A stretch of DNA of 64,000 bases from Microstegium vimineum (lineage: Eukaryota > Streptophyta > Magnoliopsida > Poales > Poaceae). The notes beneath the pieces were generated by a model. That model searched no databases and was not told the DNA's origin. It worked only from the letters and a program-made list of their open reading frames with translations. Below, one piece after another: positions 45,801 through 56,953 of the stretch (its first letter is position 1; the number at the start of each line of letters is the position of its first letter). The stretch is from NCBI GenBank assembly GCA_022036555.1, contig CM039137.1:6202319-6266318 (forward strand), read 5' to 3'. Position numbers and translations under genes: made by a program.

Positions 45801-47673
45801 TTGTTGAGAAATTAAAAAGAGCCCAATTCACCCCCCTCTTGGGCATCTTGATCCTTTCACGGTGGTCTAGACCTGATGGTGCCTTTAGGAATTGCCCTGT
45901 GATACGTAAGAGCAGCCAATGGAGGGGCCTTGCTGCCAATTGTTGATATTGGGTTCATCGGCCGCAAATTGAAATACTTGCCGCTTTTGCTCTTGTTGGG
46001 AATCAGATCATTGACCTGCTGACAGAGGGTTAGTTACTTGTGCCTTTGAAAGTTAATGAAGTAGTGATATCAGGAATAAACTTACTGCATCGTCGGGGAT
46101 GACATGATTGGCATCAATTAAGTGTCGATAGTAGTGCGATGATGGAGCGAATAGCTGGTCCTTCCATTCTTGCCACCAGGACTTGTATGACTCGGTTATG
46201 AATGAAGTCGGCGCCCAAGAAGACAAGTCGAGGTTGACCATATCGGCATGGGGAGAGAGAGTGGTAATCTTGTTCCAATCCATCACATCAGAAATGACAT
46301 CTCTTGGTTTGATCACATTGGCATAGCTGAGTTTGATCGGCAGTTGACCGAATGCTAGCTGTCTTGCTGCTACCGATGGATAGTAGAAATCGTATGATGG
46401 GTGAGAGTTCTTTCCGGTCCCAACGACATTGACTGGAATCGCACGGGGAATAAGGGTGGTATTCATGATTACCTCATTTTGAGGTATGTTCCCATCGGTA
46501 AGGTTAAAGGAGATGGGGAATCGGTTGTCTTCGTCAACATAAGGCCACCAGACTCGTTCTACAGCAGGGATTCCACAGTAGAGCCTTTGGAAGAACATGC
46601 CAAATTGATCAGTATTGGCGTCGGTTCCTGGTAGCACTATCATAGCTTCCCCGAAGTTAAGTGGGGAGCAAGTTGCCGATTCGTCATCATCAAAGATATA
46701 ATCTTCCGATATATCCCTTGGAAACTGTTGGTTGAATAGGTCAAATTGGAGACATTTGTACATATGGGCATTCAGCCACAGGTTTATAAACCACCAGGGG
46801 CCTCCAAGGTTATCGATGGGCTCGCCTAGTAGTAGTTTCTCCGATGCTTGGTGTAGAAGGCGGTAAACTGAACCGAGGCGGTATCATCCAAGAGGAAATC
46901 CTCTGCTTGCCAGGAGCTCTGCTGCTGGGAGATACATGTTGGTAGGTCCGACTGTTCAGCCACAGAAGACGAACTTTTCCAGCCACATGTTGAGAAAGGT
47001 GGCATGCTCCCTTTGGTTTACTGATCCGGTCTTCTGGTTTTCTTGAATATATCCGGTCCAATCGCCGATGTTGCGGGTACTTACCCGATGCTCGGATTTC
47101 CTACGGAAGAGGGTGGCAGGATCGGTAGAAGAGACATCGAGGTCGGTGAGCATGTGAACATCGGCAAGAGTGGGGGTGGCTGGTCCGTGTCTGAATAAAA
47201 ATGCGTTCATTGTGTCGGACTAGAAGTAAGAAGCAGCTATCATCATGTTCTCGTTCTTGGCCATATCAACAATGGACATCCTAATGCATTGCTCGGCGTT
47301 GCGTTCTGACCAATACAGTTGTTGTGACCTGGCTATCCTGAGGTACAAGTTCTTCCACCCTTTGGTGGGTTTAGGCCAGGAACGGAGGGTGTCTGCCCAT
47401 AACCCTAGGTCAAAATGTTCAGATCTAAAAGGGATGCGGTTGGTCTCTGCGTTGATCAAATTGGTCGGATCGGCATTGCCCATTGGGCGTAAGCAGCAGA
47501 GGTGCTCCTAATCGGTGGGGATCACTATCTTGTTGCGCATTTCCTAGAGATCCAAGAAAGGTGAAAAAAGAAAAAGAGGGGGGATTGTAAATCGATGCAG
47601 AAAGATGAAACTGCGATATATTCAGCAAGGGAATAGAAGAAATTACCGCAGAAGCAGTGAAATTGATCGCCAT
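42860..47673 (-). pseudogene. Antisense plant-mobile-domain-like gene carried by the Tat element
   Basis: On the minus strand a spliced-looking gene begins with MAINFTASA (47673-47647), a GT-AG intron, then exon 2 from about 47544 (EMRNKIVIPTD, then a stop). The open pieces continue through 47483-47220, 47210-46956 (FLFRHGPATPTLADVHMLTD) and 46763-46053 (WWPYVDEDNRFPISFNLTDG; ARQLAFGQLPIKLSYANVIK). These resemble the aminotransferase-like plant mobile domain found in some transposons and in MAIN-type proteins. The C-terminal part (44240-42860) is Pro/Gln-rich and then Glu/Leu-rich, coiled-coil-like. It is broken by stops at about 47517, 47219 and 46955 and split by the solo LTR. The function in the element is unknown. 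The family call rests on motif resemblance only. Confidence 0.6.
44245..45859 (+). mobile_element. Solo LTR nested in the antisense gene
   Basis: The 1,615-bp unit starts TGAAGAATCATGGCCC and ends CTTGATCCTTTCA, and is flanked by identical CGGTG (44240-44244 and 45860-45864). TCTATTTATAGCCCC at about 45156-45170 is a plausible TATA box, so the LTR reads on the plus strand. The U3 part (44680-45120) is packed with variants of GCGTCGGACGCT and CCGTCGCC. No internal region is present, so it is a solo LTR left by recombination. The superfamily was not determined. Confidence 0.8.
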
Positions 47674-48069
47674 TGAAGCGGTTCTTATGCTAGGTCGTGC
47701 TTCTTGATGAGGGAGGAAACCACCGGTGGATTGGTTGCTGGAGTGTTTTTCGGGGTCGCTTTGAAATGCGGATGAAGATGTGAGCTTAGGGTGAAAAAGA
47801 AAGAGGATGGTAATCTTTATAGGCCTAGTCAAGGGGCATTTTCGAGTTTTCTTTTTACTGGACAGAGGTATGGAAAGATATCGCGATGAATTTGCGTGGA
47901 GATCGAGGGATTTATAACTGTTGGCGTTTCAGTTACGGGAGTTGTTGGTAATTTGCGGAGATGATGCGCGGTAATCAAGATGATGACATAAGCGTTTTTG
48001 GAGGGAAAGATTACAACAGAGAAAATTTCGGCGCATAAGATATTTTATACTCCGAAATTGGGGGGCATG

Positions 48070-48837
48070 TTGTTGACACCGTTTTTCGTACGGGTCAATA
48101 TTGAGCCAAGTGCGTCGATCGGTAAGAAGGTAAAACATTGCCTCTCATCGGCATCAAGATACCACTAGTGAAAGATGTGTTTGCCGATGAGAAGGTATTA
48201 TCGATGAAACGAAAATATTGTCGATCGAAAATGTTGCCGATGGATGTGAGATGATGCGGCTGACGTCAGCAAGGAGGTGTCGATGATAGTAGAAGGAAAG
48301 TGCGGATTGAAGGAATCTGCCGATAGAAAGTTTCATCGTAAGGGAAGTGGATAGGGAAACTAGTAATTTTATGCTAGTATTATTATTTTAGTTTAAGTCC
48401 GACTCTTGCACGAGTCGTTTTATTTCCTTAAAAATAGGAGTTTCGTTTAGGTATGAGTCGTGTCTGTTTGCAACTCCTGTTATCGGAGTATAAATATGTA
48501 CCCAGGGGCGATGTATCAGGAGATATCCAATATAATCAAACAAATCTATTATTTTCGTCTTACTTTTCAGTATCTACTTTTCTGCATTAGTTATAGTTTA
48601 TCTACGAGTTCTTACGATCTCGACGGGTTGCATCTACAAGATCTCCGTCTACCTCGCGAGTTCCGCTTTTTGAGCAATCTGAGCCTTGACATCGGGCGTA
48701 TCGTTGTCGTCTCGTTCATCGTTGTTCTAGTTATCGTCCTTGTTGATTAACTGGTCAAATCAACTGACACACCTTTGGATATCAAGTTCGAGTATAAGCC
48801 CGAGGTGTTCGCAGATCCGACGTTTTTTGTGTCAACA
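48070..48837 (+). repeat. 3' LTR of Tat-type element
   Basis: 768-bp partner of 37251-38021, with the same ends. It is followed by CTCTA, the right flank of the insertion. Confidence 0.92.
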
Positions 48838-49598
48838 CTCTACTATAGAGTCCAAGTCTATTTATTACCCTCTTATTTATGATATTTTGCTAATGTGGCG
48901 GTATATTTATTGTAGAGAGAGAAAAAAACAAAACTCTCAGTCTTCCATAATAGAGTCTATGATAGAGTCTGTGAGTGGCCTAAGGCCTTCTATAATGTGG
49001 AGTAGAGTTACGAAAAAAGAGGATAATGTGGAGTAGAGTTACGAAAAAGGGGGTCACACATCAAAACCAGGAACGCTACTTAAAGTGTTACGATGTGAAC
49101 AACAACTAGCATCATTAGTGGTGGGACCGGCATGATAGACAAAAAGAATATTCGTAAGAAGTCAGCTATACAACTAGTACTCGGCTAGGCGCCACATGAG
49201 CATAAAAGTACGAACAAAATCATTTATATTCACTAGCCATGAGCAGGGAGCAAGGCAAGTTCTTGCCTCGCTCCTCGCACCACTGCAAGTTGAAACCGGT
49301 AGCTACAATGGAAGGAGCGGATCTAAGTTTTTCTATCTCCAAAATAAGCATCACCTTGGCATACGCTTTGGAGAGACGATGCCTCAAGGAGAGTCACTAT
49401 GACGCCCGCCTCAGAAATTGAGGCAACGTTTTCACCTGCAGATTAGTGGAAATGATGTTATGGAGTGACAACATCTTCAGGAAGGGTACACGATGCTCGC
49501 AGGCACCGCTGTTGTCAAAACTGGTCTCACATTTTTGAAGCGGTGTCTTGTGCAATTGTGGCTCGTTGTCCAAGGCCGGTTCCATGAGGTCAGACATA
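48838..49598. other. Intergenic stretch, no gene seen
   Basis: A 28-bp unit containing ATAATGTGGAGTAGAGTTAC is repeated in tandem at about 48991-49047. ATAGAGTCTATGATAGAGTC near 48950 is a short direct repeat. No gene was recognised. Confidence 0.4.
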
Positions 49599-49830
49599 CT
49601 CCCCCTTTCCTAAATATTTGTATTTCTCACTTTTTGAAAAATAACTTTGATTAATTTTAAATAAAAAATATTAATATTTATAATACAAACTTGATATCAT
49701 TCGATAGATCTTTGTATCTAGTCTTTTAATAAATTTAATTATTGAAAGACACAATTTTTTCACATATTTTATATAAATTTAGTTAAAGTTATGATAGAAA
49801 ATTCAAAACAATAATAAGGGATGAAGAGAG
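49599..49830. mobile_element. Stowaway-type MITE
   Basis: Ends CTCCCCCTTTCCTAAATATT and, inverted, CTCTCTTCATCCCTTATTAT have TA on both sides. The interior resembles the Stowaway at 21012. Confidence 0.75.
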
Positions 49831-50967
49831 TACAGGTAAGATCCCGAGCAGGGGTAAGAAAGATTAGGTTGGGCCAGGATAAAATCCGTGCAGGGCATAA
49901 ACGAACAAGTCTTCCTTTGTGGTATGAGATCCTTTATACCTTGTTTCATTGTTTGTTTGCCAGCATATACTAGAATCAGACTATGAAGAGTGGATATGCA
50001 ACCTCATTGTGTTTGGTTAACTACACGGAAGTCTGGACGTGGCTCTTCAGATGCAAAAAGGCCTCATACATCCTAGCTCGTCCGATACGGATTTCATTTG
50101 CTATTCTGGCTCACACTATGCAACACTATTTTCTTAATGATATTAGTCACATGTGATTACTATATATTAAGTGATATTATTGTATTTTAAAGTAAATTAA
50201 GATATTATAGTAAAGTAGAGACTTAGAGTGTACGCAAGTTAAATATTTTAAGGTTATTTGTTTATCTATTTTTAATTTTGTACCGTACGATTTTATGCAG
50301 ATAACCATACTATCTCCTTTCAGCAAGACTATACCTGTAGATATATAGATATAGCCAACCAAACAACCATATGCCATATGCCCATACAGGCCCATAACAA
50401 AAAAAAAAGAACGCTATTTACAGGCCGGGTTTATCAACGAGGGTTGGGCCAGCCTCACTCCGGCCGTTTTCGGTACCACGGAACAAGGCCTCACTGAAGC
50501 TGAATCCGACGCCTCCTCTCTCTCGATTCCGGACTCCGGACTCCGGAGTTCGTCATTGACGCAGTCGAAGGGAGCTCGTCGGGGGCTAGCTGGTCGAGAG
50601 CTTGTCCGGCGGCGGCGCCCTTGGAGAGGCAGAGGCCAGGCAGAGAGGGGATCGATATAGGCCTTAAGCAACGGAGGAGATACTAGTATTTAGTCGCGTA
50701 CTCATATTCTTCCTGGAATCTACCAAAGCCCTGTCTCCCCTCTATTGGTTCTGAAAGTGGAGTTCCATCCGCGCGTCGATTGATTTATTCTATTTGCTGG
50801 TAAGGAAGCCTTGGTTTACTTTGGCCGTGTAGTTCTAAGAATTAGATTCCTTCGGTTTCTCTCTGTTCATCACGAGAAATTATTCTCTCTTCAACATGCC
50901 CAATTTGTTGCCACTCATGTCTCATTTGCTGCGTCTCATGTGTACAGAGTTGCCCTCCATTAGCTCG
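49831..50967. other. Upstream region of the CIA30 gene
   Basis: 50400-50690 is GC-rich and probably holds the promoter and first leader sequence. CTCATGTGTACAG at 50937-50949 could be the acceptor of a 5' UTR intron just before the start codon. No other gene was seen. Confidence 0.4.
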
Positions 50968-53900
50968 ATGTCGAGGCTGCGAGCTCTGTGGCAGGCTTCC
51001 TTTAACGCCACAAAGAGAGGTAGGTTCTTCCCACAAATCAGACCTTTTTGCTGTGCTCACTATCAAACTTTGGTTCATTTCCTCGATGAAATACTTGTAC
51101 TGGTGTCTGTAGATGCGCCGTGTATAATCTTGGTGCTGTTGAGCCGTTCAATGATAACCATATAAGGTGTAGTCAAGGTCATGGATCTCTCCCTGTCTCC
51201 CGACTTCCCGAGCATTGAGGATTTGATTTTCTTGCGTAGGAATGGAAAGCAAAGAGTACAGAGTTGCCAGTATTAGTTACATTCAGTCAATTCAGTCCAG
51301 GATTAGCGTTATTCAGTTAGCTAGCTCGTTCTATTCTTGGGGCCAATAACAGAACCCGCTGTCGGCGCATCATGTACGCCAGAATCGCGCTCAGTTCGCG
51401 GTGCAGCAAGTCACGTAGATGTCTTCTCCTTTGTTTTCGTCGAGTCGTAGCTGAAGCTTCGTGCTCCACTCGTTCGGTCGTGGGATGGCGCGGCCTTGTA
51501 GGAAGGAGTGCCGCGCATGGCATCGAGTCCCTGAGCGGCCACGAGCTGCTCACTGTCTTGTATATATTGCAATCAATAGAGTCTGAAAACGCTGAGCCGT
51601 TGCGGCACCAAATTGCGTGTGCAAGTGTTCCAGTATTAGTTAAGGAGGATGATCGGAATTTAATGGAAACTCACGCGATCACACTGGAACACTTGCACAC
51701 CCAATTTGGTGCCGCAACCACTCGGCGTTTTCAGACTTTATTGATTGCAATATATACAAAACAGTGAGCAGCTTGTGGCCGCTCAGGACTCGACGCCATG
51801 CGCGCCACTCCTTCCTACAAGGCCGCGCCATCCCACGACCGAACGAGTGGAGCACGAAGCTTCAGCTACGACTCGCCGAAAACAAAGGAGAAGACATCTA
51901 CGTGACTTGCCGCACCGCGAACTGAGCGCGATTCTAGCGTACATGATGCACCCACAGCGGGTTCTGTTATCGGCCAAGAATAGAACAAGCTAGCTAACTG
52001 AATAGCGCTAATCCTGGACTGAATTCACTGAATGTAACTAACATGTAATATGCTGAGTATTATACATGATATGAAATTTGCAAGCATATCAGATTGATAT
52101 TAATCATGTTGAAATATCATTATGTACATGATGCACCCACAGCGGGTTCTGTTATCGGCCAAGAATAGAACAAGCTAGCTAACTGAATAGCGCTAATCCT
52201 GGACTGAATTCACTGAATGTAACTAACATGTAATATGCTGAGTATTATACATGATATGAAATTTGCAAGCATATCAGATTGATATTAATCATGTTGAAAT
52301 ATCATTATGAGTAGACTATGATACTAGTTTCATTCCATATTAACCAGTAGTAGCCTGAAGACACTTAGTACATGGCTAGCTGCTACTCATGCATTGCAGA
52401 TCTGAAATAGATGTGTTGTGTGTGTGGAATTCATGGTGTTCCTGTAGGAATAGCATGTTTTCCTAATCTGTAAACAAGGAACTTATGGAAATTCTGCTTT
52501 AAAGTGTGCAGAATAAACTCTTCTGGAAAATGCATAACCTCCTTAACTATCTTGGTCTTTATTAATTATTTGTTCTATATGCTTAATTGTCAGCTCTTGT
52601 ATGGAGTTCAGATGATCTAATTCCGTCAAATGAAAGATTTATCTTCAATTTCAACTCAAAAGATGAGCTGAAAAGGTGGCATTTGTACTCAGATTCAGAG
52701 TATGGAGGTACTGCCTCACTTTCGAATTATATACTTTTATAAAGTTACTAATTGCTGCAGTTTCTCTAAATACTGATCTGAATCATCTGATACTGTAGTA
52801 TAATTTGTCCTTGTGCTTTGGTACTGATTCGCTGGGAGATACCTATGGATGATTGCCTTGTGTTCAAAATGCTCCTTTTGTTTTGTTCTTAGAATATGTT
52901 GATAAGATGCTCTTTTGAGTTTCTGATGGTTCACAGTGGAAAAATGTATTGTAGTTCAATCTTATCCTGGTAGCCCCCAGTATATTACTTCTAGAATCAT
53001 CCTACCCCTAAGTCTTCCTAATGCAAAATTTTAAAGGAAACATATTACAAACTCGTATAATACATGGAGATATAGCAGAACATACTCCATTGATTTTCAC
53101 TTTGCTACCTGCATTTTCTCCTTTCTTTGCCATCATCATGAGTTATATGTAGCGTTTATATACAACACTACTATAGCTTTGCTTTCCAGATAGTGTTCCA
53201 AATGGGAGTCGACCGCCCCTTTCTTGTGTTTATCACCACAAGATACTTGATACTGTGTAAACTGGTGCACTACTGTATTATCTGCTGCTAGTTTCAAAAC
53301 CAATGGATCAGATAGCTGACAGAATGACGGTATATATTAGACGGGCAAACCTTTTCTGCAGGAACAGGAAAAGCATTAACACTTTAGTTTGTTGTGCACT
53401 CGTACAGTGGATTTGTGAATTCGACAGACTATATTACCCTACAACAGTTAATACCTTACATGTGTAGTAAATACTTAAAGGACATTTTTCAGCTTTGCTG
53501 CAAATACCTTGCTTCTTGTTTACATCCATGATAGAATGTAATTGGACAAAGTTGTTATCCAGGTTTGTCATCTGCATCCTTGGAAATAACTGAAGGCGCT
53601 TCAGTTGGAGATACTCCATTAACTGGTAATGATTGTTCTACGTTCTTAACTTTTCCAGCTTGTGCCAATCATTTGAAGTTTGTTTTGAATTGAGTACTTT
53701 CTGGTACAAGAGAAAACAAATGATGTATTTATGGCTTCTTTCGTTTAGCACAATAAACCTCATTAACCTAGAAACGTTTTAGTGGTTTTCTCAGAAAATT
53801 TCTGAGGCGAGTCCAAATTATCAGCGTATACCAGCTGTTGTATTTTCTTTAGTAATTGAATTGAAACATGCAGTTTTTTTTTTTTACTTAGGGTTTTCTT

Positions 53901-55123
53901 AGACTAGTTTGTAAGGTAACTTTTTTTTACATTTGTATTCCTGCAGGTGTGTTTTCTGGACATCTTTCTTCGGATATGTCCGAAGAGTCAACATGGAGGA
54001 TCAGGCGCTATGGATTCTGCGGGATGCGATCAAAGAAGGTGCATTTTTCTGTTTTAGGGCGACACTGGGGGTACTAACCTGGTTATTTCCGTAAATGCTT
54101 ATCCCATTTCAGCAATGTTGTGCTATCCTTATTAAGTCACCAATGATGGTAAAATATTTCTGTGGTAGCTCTTGAAAAGTGGTGGTCAAATACTCCTTCC
54201 ATTCTAAATTGTAAGTCGTTTTGGCTTTTCAAGGTACATAACTTTTGCTAAGCACCTAGATATAAATTATTTCTAGATACATAACAAAAAGCCAGCACGA
54301 CATACAATTTGGACCGGAGGGAGTACTAATCAAATATAACAAAATAGGAGTTCTTTGAAATGCCACTGCAAATACTAAGCGTACCGTATCTAGGCTTAAG
54401 AGGGTTGAACATCCTAGGGCTTTAGATCAAACTGTTTTGTTCTCTGGAGGTCAGTGAAGTCATATCAAGTATCTTAGGATTCAGTAAATTATTCTTACTT
54501 AAGACTACCTTCTAACTCTACAAAATAAGAAATATAGGTCCTTAAGCAGATGCTAGCTGAATGTCAGCAGAATTAATCTGTGGAATGCAGATTAAAAAAC
54601 TTCCTTTCTGCTGTTTCAGTTTAATGGTTTCATTGATCTTGATGCATATGATACAATAGCAATGAAGATCAAAGGGGATGGAAGATGCTACATATCTACC
54701 GTATGTTTTCCCATACGAGATTTACTTTTGAATATTTGATGTGCTGTCAGTATCGTTCTGCAGAATCTGAAATTTTAAGTACAGATATACACGGAGAATT
54801 GGGTGAATTCACCTGGACAACAAGAAGACAACTCATGGCAGGCCTTTGTGTACATACCCCAGGACAGATGGCAAGTCTTGAAGGTAAATTATCATTTGCT
54901 ATGGTTCAAAATTTGCAATATGCGATTTGTTTTTTAATGATGAAGAACCGGTTCCCATTCCATACAGATCCCTCTTGATCGATATTTACCCACATGGAGA
55001 GGAAATGTGATTGAGGCAAAGTTGGAAATGAACCCTGCTCGAATCGTGGGGATGTCTCTCTCTGTAAATGCAGAAGGCGGTGTTCCGGGTGCCAGAACTG
55101 GGCCTGGTCATTTCACTGCTTGA
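50968..55123 (+). CDS. CIA30-domain protein (complex I intermediate-associated protein 30, NDUFAF1-like)
   Basis: Seven exons: 50968-51019, 52594-52707, 53563-53625, 53947-54038, 54620-54700, 54785-54883 and 54968-55123, all GT-AG and in frame, 218 residues. CIA30/NDUFAF1 proteins assist assembly of mitochondrial complex I, and plant members belong to the same domain family. Visible stretches are MSRLRALWQASFNATKR at the start, [79 protein letters not shown] and MSLSVNAEGGVPGARTGPG. An in-frame ATG at 50896 could extend the N-terminus by 24 residues. The C-terminus ends HFTA and TGA where related proteins usually run on with a DFR..I.WI-like strand, so the end may be truncated or spliced differently. 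Intron 1 holds a long inverted repeat, intron 4 a Stowaway. Confidence 0.88.
51273..52041. repeat. Long inverted repeat (hairpin) in CIA30 intron 1
   Basis: Left arm 51273-51634 and right arm 51683-52041 are reverse complements at roughly 95 percent by eye, with a 48-base spacer. A 13-base direct repeat CCAGTATTAGTTA stands at 51267-51279 and 51630-51642, at both edges of the left arm. The arms are GC-rich and contain the mirror-image open frames RPRHPTTERVEHEASATT on opposite strands. If transcribed with the gene, the intron could fold into a hairpin of about 360 bp. No terminal-repeat or target-duplication signature of a transposon was found. Confidence 0.9.
51939..52308. repeat. 185-bp tandem direct duplication overlapping the hairpin arm
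   Basis: Copies at 51939-52123 and 52124-52308 start GTACATGATGCACCCACAGC and look identical by eye. The unit contains the outer 103 bases of the right hairpin arm plus 82 bases of flank, so the outer part of the left arm has two possible partners. Confidence 0.9.
54193..54323. mobile_element. Stowaway-type MITE in CIA30 intron 4
   Basis: Ends CTCCTTCCATTCTAAATTGT and, inverted, CTCCCTCCGGTCCAAATTGT have TA on both sides. It is 131 bp. Confidence 0.85.
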
Positions 55124-55348
55124 ATTTCACATCGACTTTTTCCTTCTCTTTTGTTTCATCCTGCTCCGGCGACGCTGAAATTTTATCAGCCGACCAAAAC
55201 CACATGAGTAACTGTAGCACAGATTGCCAACTCCTGTATGCACTTTTAGGTGTATGAAAATTTTGTTTTTGTACTAGCAGCGGCTTCTGCAGTTCGGCCC
55301 CAATGAACAGTGGATTTTGCTTCTGTTTCTGTACTTTTGAGGTTTATG

Positions 55349-55354
55349 AATAAA
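55349..55354 (+). terminator. Candidate polyadenylation signal of CIA30 gene
   Basis: AATAAA lies 226 bases after the stop codon, in an otherwise T-rich 3' region. Confidence 0.45.
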
Positions 55355-55395
55355 AAAGTGATCGATAAACGGATTATTTTTGTAGTTCCCTTGTT

Positions 55396-55487
55396 TCTGT
55401 TCGGCTGATAAATCGACTGATGATGTTTTATTGTGAGAGAAAAAATAGTTTACCATGATTGATAAGCTGTGCTGATAAAGCGAACAT
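55396..55487. mobile_element. Small MITE, five-copy family, copy E
   Basis: It contains GATGTTTTATTGTGAGAGAA and ends GATAAAGCGAACATG. It is shorter than the other copies. Confidence 0.5.
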
Positions 55488-55854
55488 GCTGATAGTGCAT
55501 TATCCGACCGGCCGATCTAGTGATGTGCAATACACCCTGACGATAATGCCAGAGTAGGTTCAATTTAATTATTTAACTGTTCAGAGTACTACTGTTTAGA
55601 CACCTTCACTTATGATTTCCGGGAAACAACTTAATTAGAAATGCATGTTAGAAGCCGGCACCGTAGCAGGAATGCAGGATCCAGGATTGTCAGCCTGCTT
55701 ATTATTGCACGTTTTGCTCGGGTTCATATATAGATCTGGATTTGTTTGACTGCACTCGAATCTACATCATTCCATACTGGTTGCTCGAGTCCAAATGATC
55801 AGTTTATACCTCTTTGGTCGAATAAACACATTTCTGATTTCTCAGTGAGGACTC

Positions 55855-55940
55855 GTTTGGCTGCACTCCAATCTACATCCTCTATTGGTTGAGAGGCTTC
55901 CAATAAATGTGAAATGGTGTATATTGGAATGCAGCCAAAC
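55855..55940. mobile_element. Short hairpin MITE
   Basis: Arms GTTTGGCTGCACTCCAATCT and GTTTGGCTGCATTCCAATAT (inverted right end) enclose a short loop. A partial relative begins near 55745 (GTTTGACTGCACTCGAATCT). Confidence 0.6.
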
Positions 55941-56367
55941 AATACTTGGAATAAGGCGAATTAGAGTGTAGCTAAACAAGTAGTATGGTTTAAAATTAAA
56001 ACCCGTGACAGTAAGCAACGGAAACTTCTACACACGCCTCATGGAGAGGCGTTGAATTAGTTTGATCGAAGAACACACGTTTTCCACCAAAAAGTACTTT
56101 AATCCCGTGAGGGTAGGCGATGGAAAGTTCCCCAAACGGATGGAGGAAAGGAAACAAACAGGTAGCAAATTCAGAGCTCCCTTTTTACAAATGGTGACGC
56201 AATGTGATCATGGACCACCAGGAAAACAAACGAACAAAATTGGCAAAGGTAATGCCGCCGATTACAAACTACTACTCCAGTCTCCAAAGACAAGCGGTGA
56301 ATGGTGACGACTAGTCTGTGCTTGAATGTTGCTTGTGCGCAAAACAAAGGACGGGTCAACCTCGTCG

Positions 56368-56790
56368 TCATCCTTCGATGAAGCCGGTCATGCGCAGCAC
56401 GGAGTTGCGCAGGTGGCTGAGCTCGCGCGCGCGGCCGGGCCCCGACCGCAGCGCGAACGCCGCCGCCTCGTACCGCCGCCGCGAGACCAGCACGTGAGGC
56501 GGCACCATCGTGCCGCTCCAGCCACCGTCCTCGTCCTCGTCGTGGTCTCGCCGTCGGGCCGCCGCCGAGCTCGCGGCGGGCCTGGGAATGTCCACGGGCC
56601 GCGAGCCGGCCGGATGGATCGGCGCCCTCTCAGGGGCGACGACGCCCCGCGTAGCCGCCCGCGCCCTGGACCGCGGCGCCAAGAGCGACGAGCTGCAGCT
56701 GGGCGTCGCGTCGCCGCCGCTGTCGTCGTCGTCGTGGGGCGCCTCCGGCCACATCACCTCGGACTCGCACAGTTCCTCGGCGCTCGCCAT
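56368..56790 (-). CDS. S40 / DUF584 senescence-regulator family protein 1
   Basis: Single-exon gene of 140 residues. The start at 56790 was chosen because it precedes the family motif (ESEVMWPEAP at residues 8-17) and leaves a leader of about 130 bases after the TATA box. Upstream in-frame codons up to 56997 lie across the TATA box. Family features: RPVDIPR near residue 70, MVPPHVLVSRR near residue 98 and the C-terminal LSHLRNSVLRMTGFIEG. S40 proteins are small nuclear proteins linked to leaf senescence and dark or pathogen responses; molecular action is not settled. The middle is low-complexity and Asp/Ala/Arg-rich. Two relatives follow on the same strand within 5 kb. Confidence 0.87.
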   Translation of the reverse strand: MASAEELCESEVMWPEAPHDDDDSGGDATPSCSSSLLAPRSRARAATRGVVAPERAPIHPAGSRPVDIPRPAASSAAARRRDHDEDEDGGWSGTMVPPHVLVSRRRYEAAAFALRSGPGRARELSHLRNSVLRMTGFIEG

Positions 56791-56953
56791 TATTGCGTCG
56801 TCTGGTGAGGACGCTCCCGCTGCGCGGTTCGGGGCCCTTCTGGAAGTTGGAATGGATGCTTGGGGCTCTGGGATAAAGCTTGGATTCGCTTGGCTTGCGG
56901 TTGCGGTGGTCAAAAAGGTTTCTCGTGCGGCGAAACGGGGCAGGGAGGGCGCG

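Larger units (their letters stand above)
37251..48837 (+). mobile_element. Ty3/gypsy Tat-type LTR retrotransposon with antisense gene, degenerate
   Basis: LTRs at 37251-38021 and 48070-48837 start TGTTGACACC and end TTTTTGTGTCAACA. The flanks are CTGTA on the left and CTCTA on the right, a 5-bp duplication with one mismatch. TTGGCACACCCGGTGGGACC beside the left LTR is the likely primer binding region. The plus strand carries a gag remnant and a pol with RT, RNase H, a second archaeal-type RNase H and integrase, an arrangement of the Tat group. The minus strand between pol and the right LTR carries a separate gene, also a feature of several Tat lineages. The gag capsid, zinc knuckle and protease appear deleted. 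A solo LTR is nested at 44245-45859. Confidence 0.92.

Noticed and set aside
51273..52041. The hairpin as a Mutator or foldback transposon
   Set aside because: No matching target duplication at its outer ends and no known terminal sequence; the direct repeats bracket only one arm.
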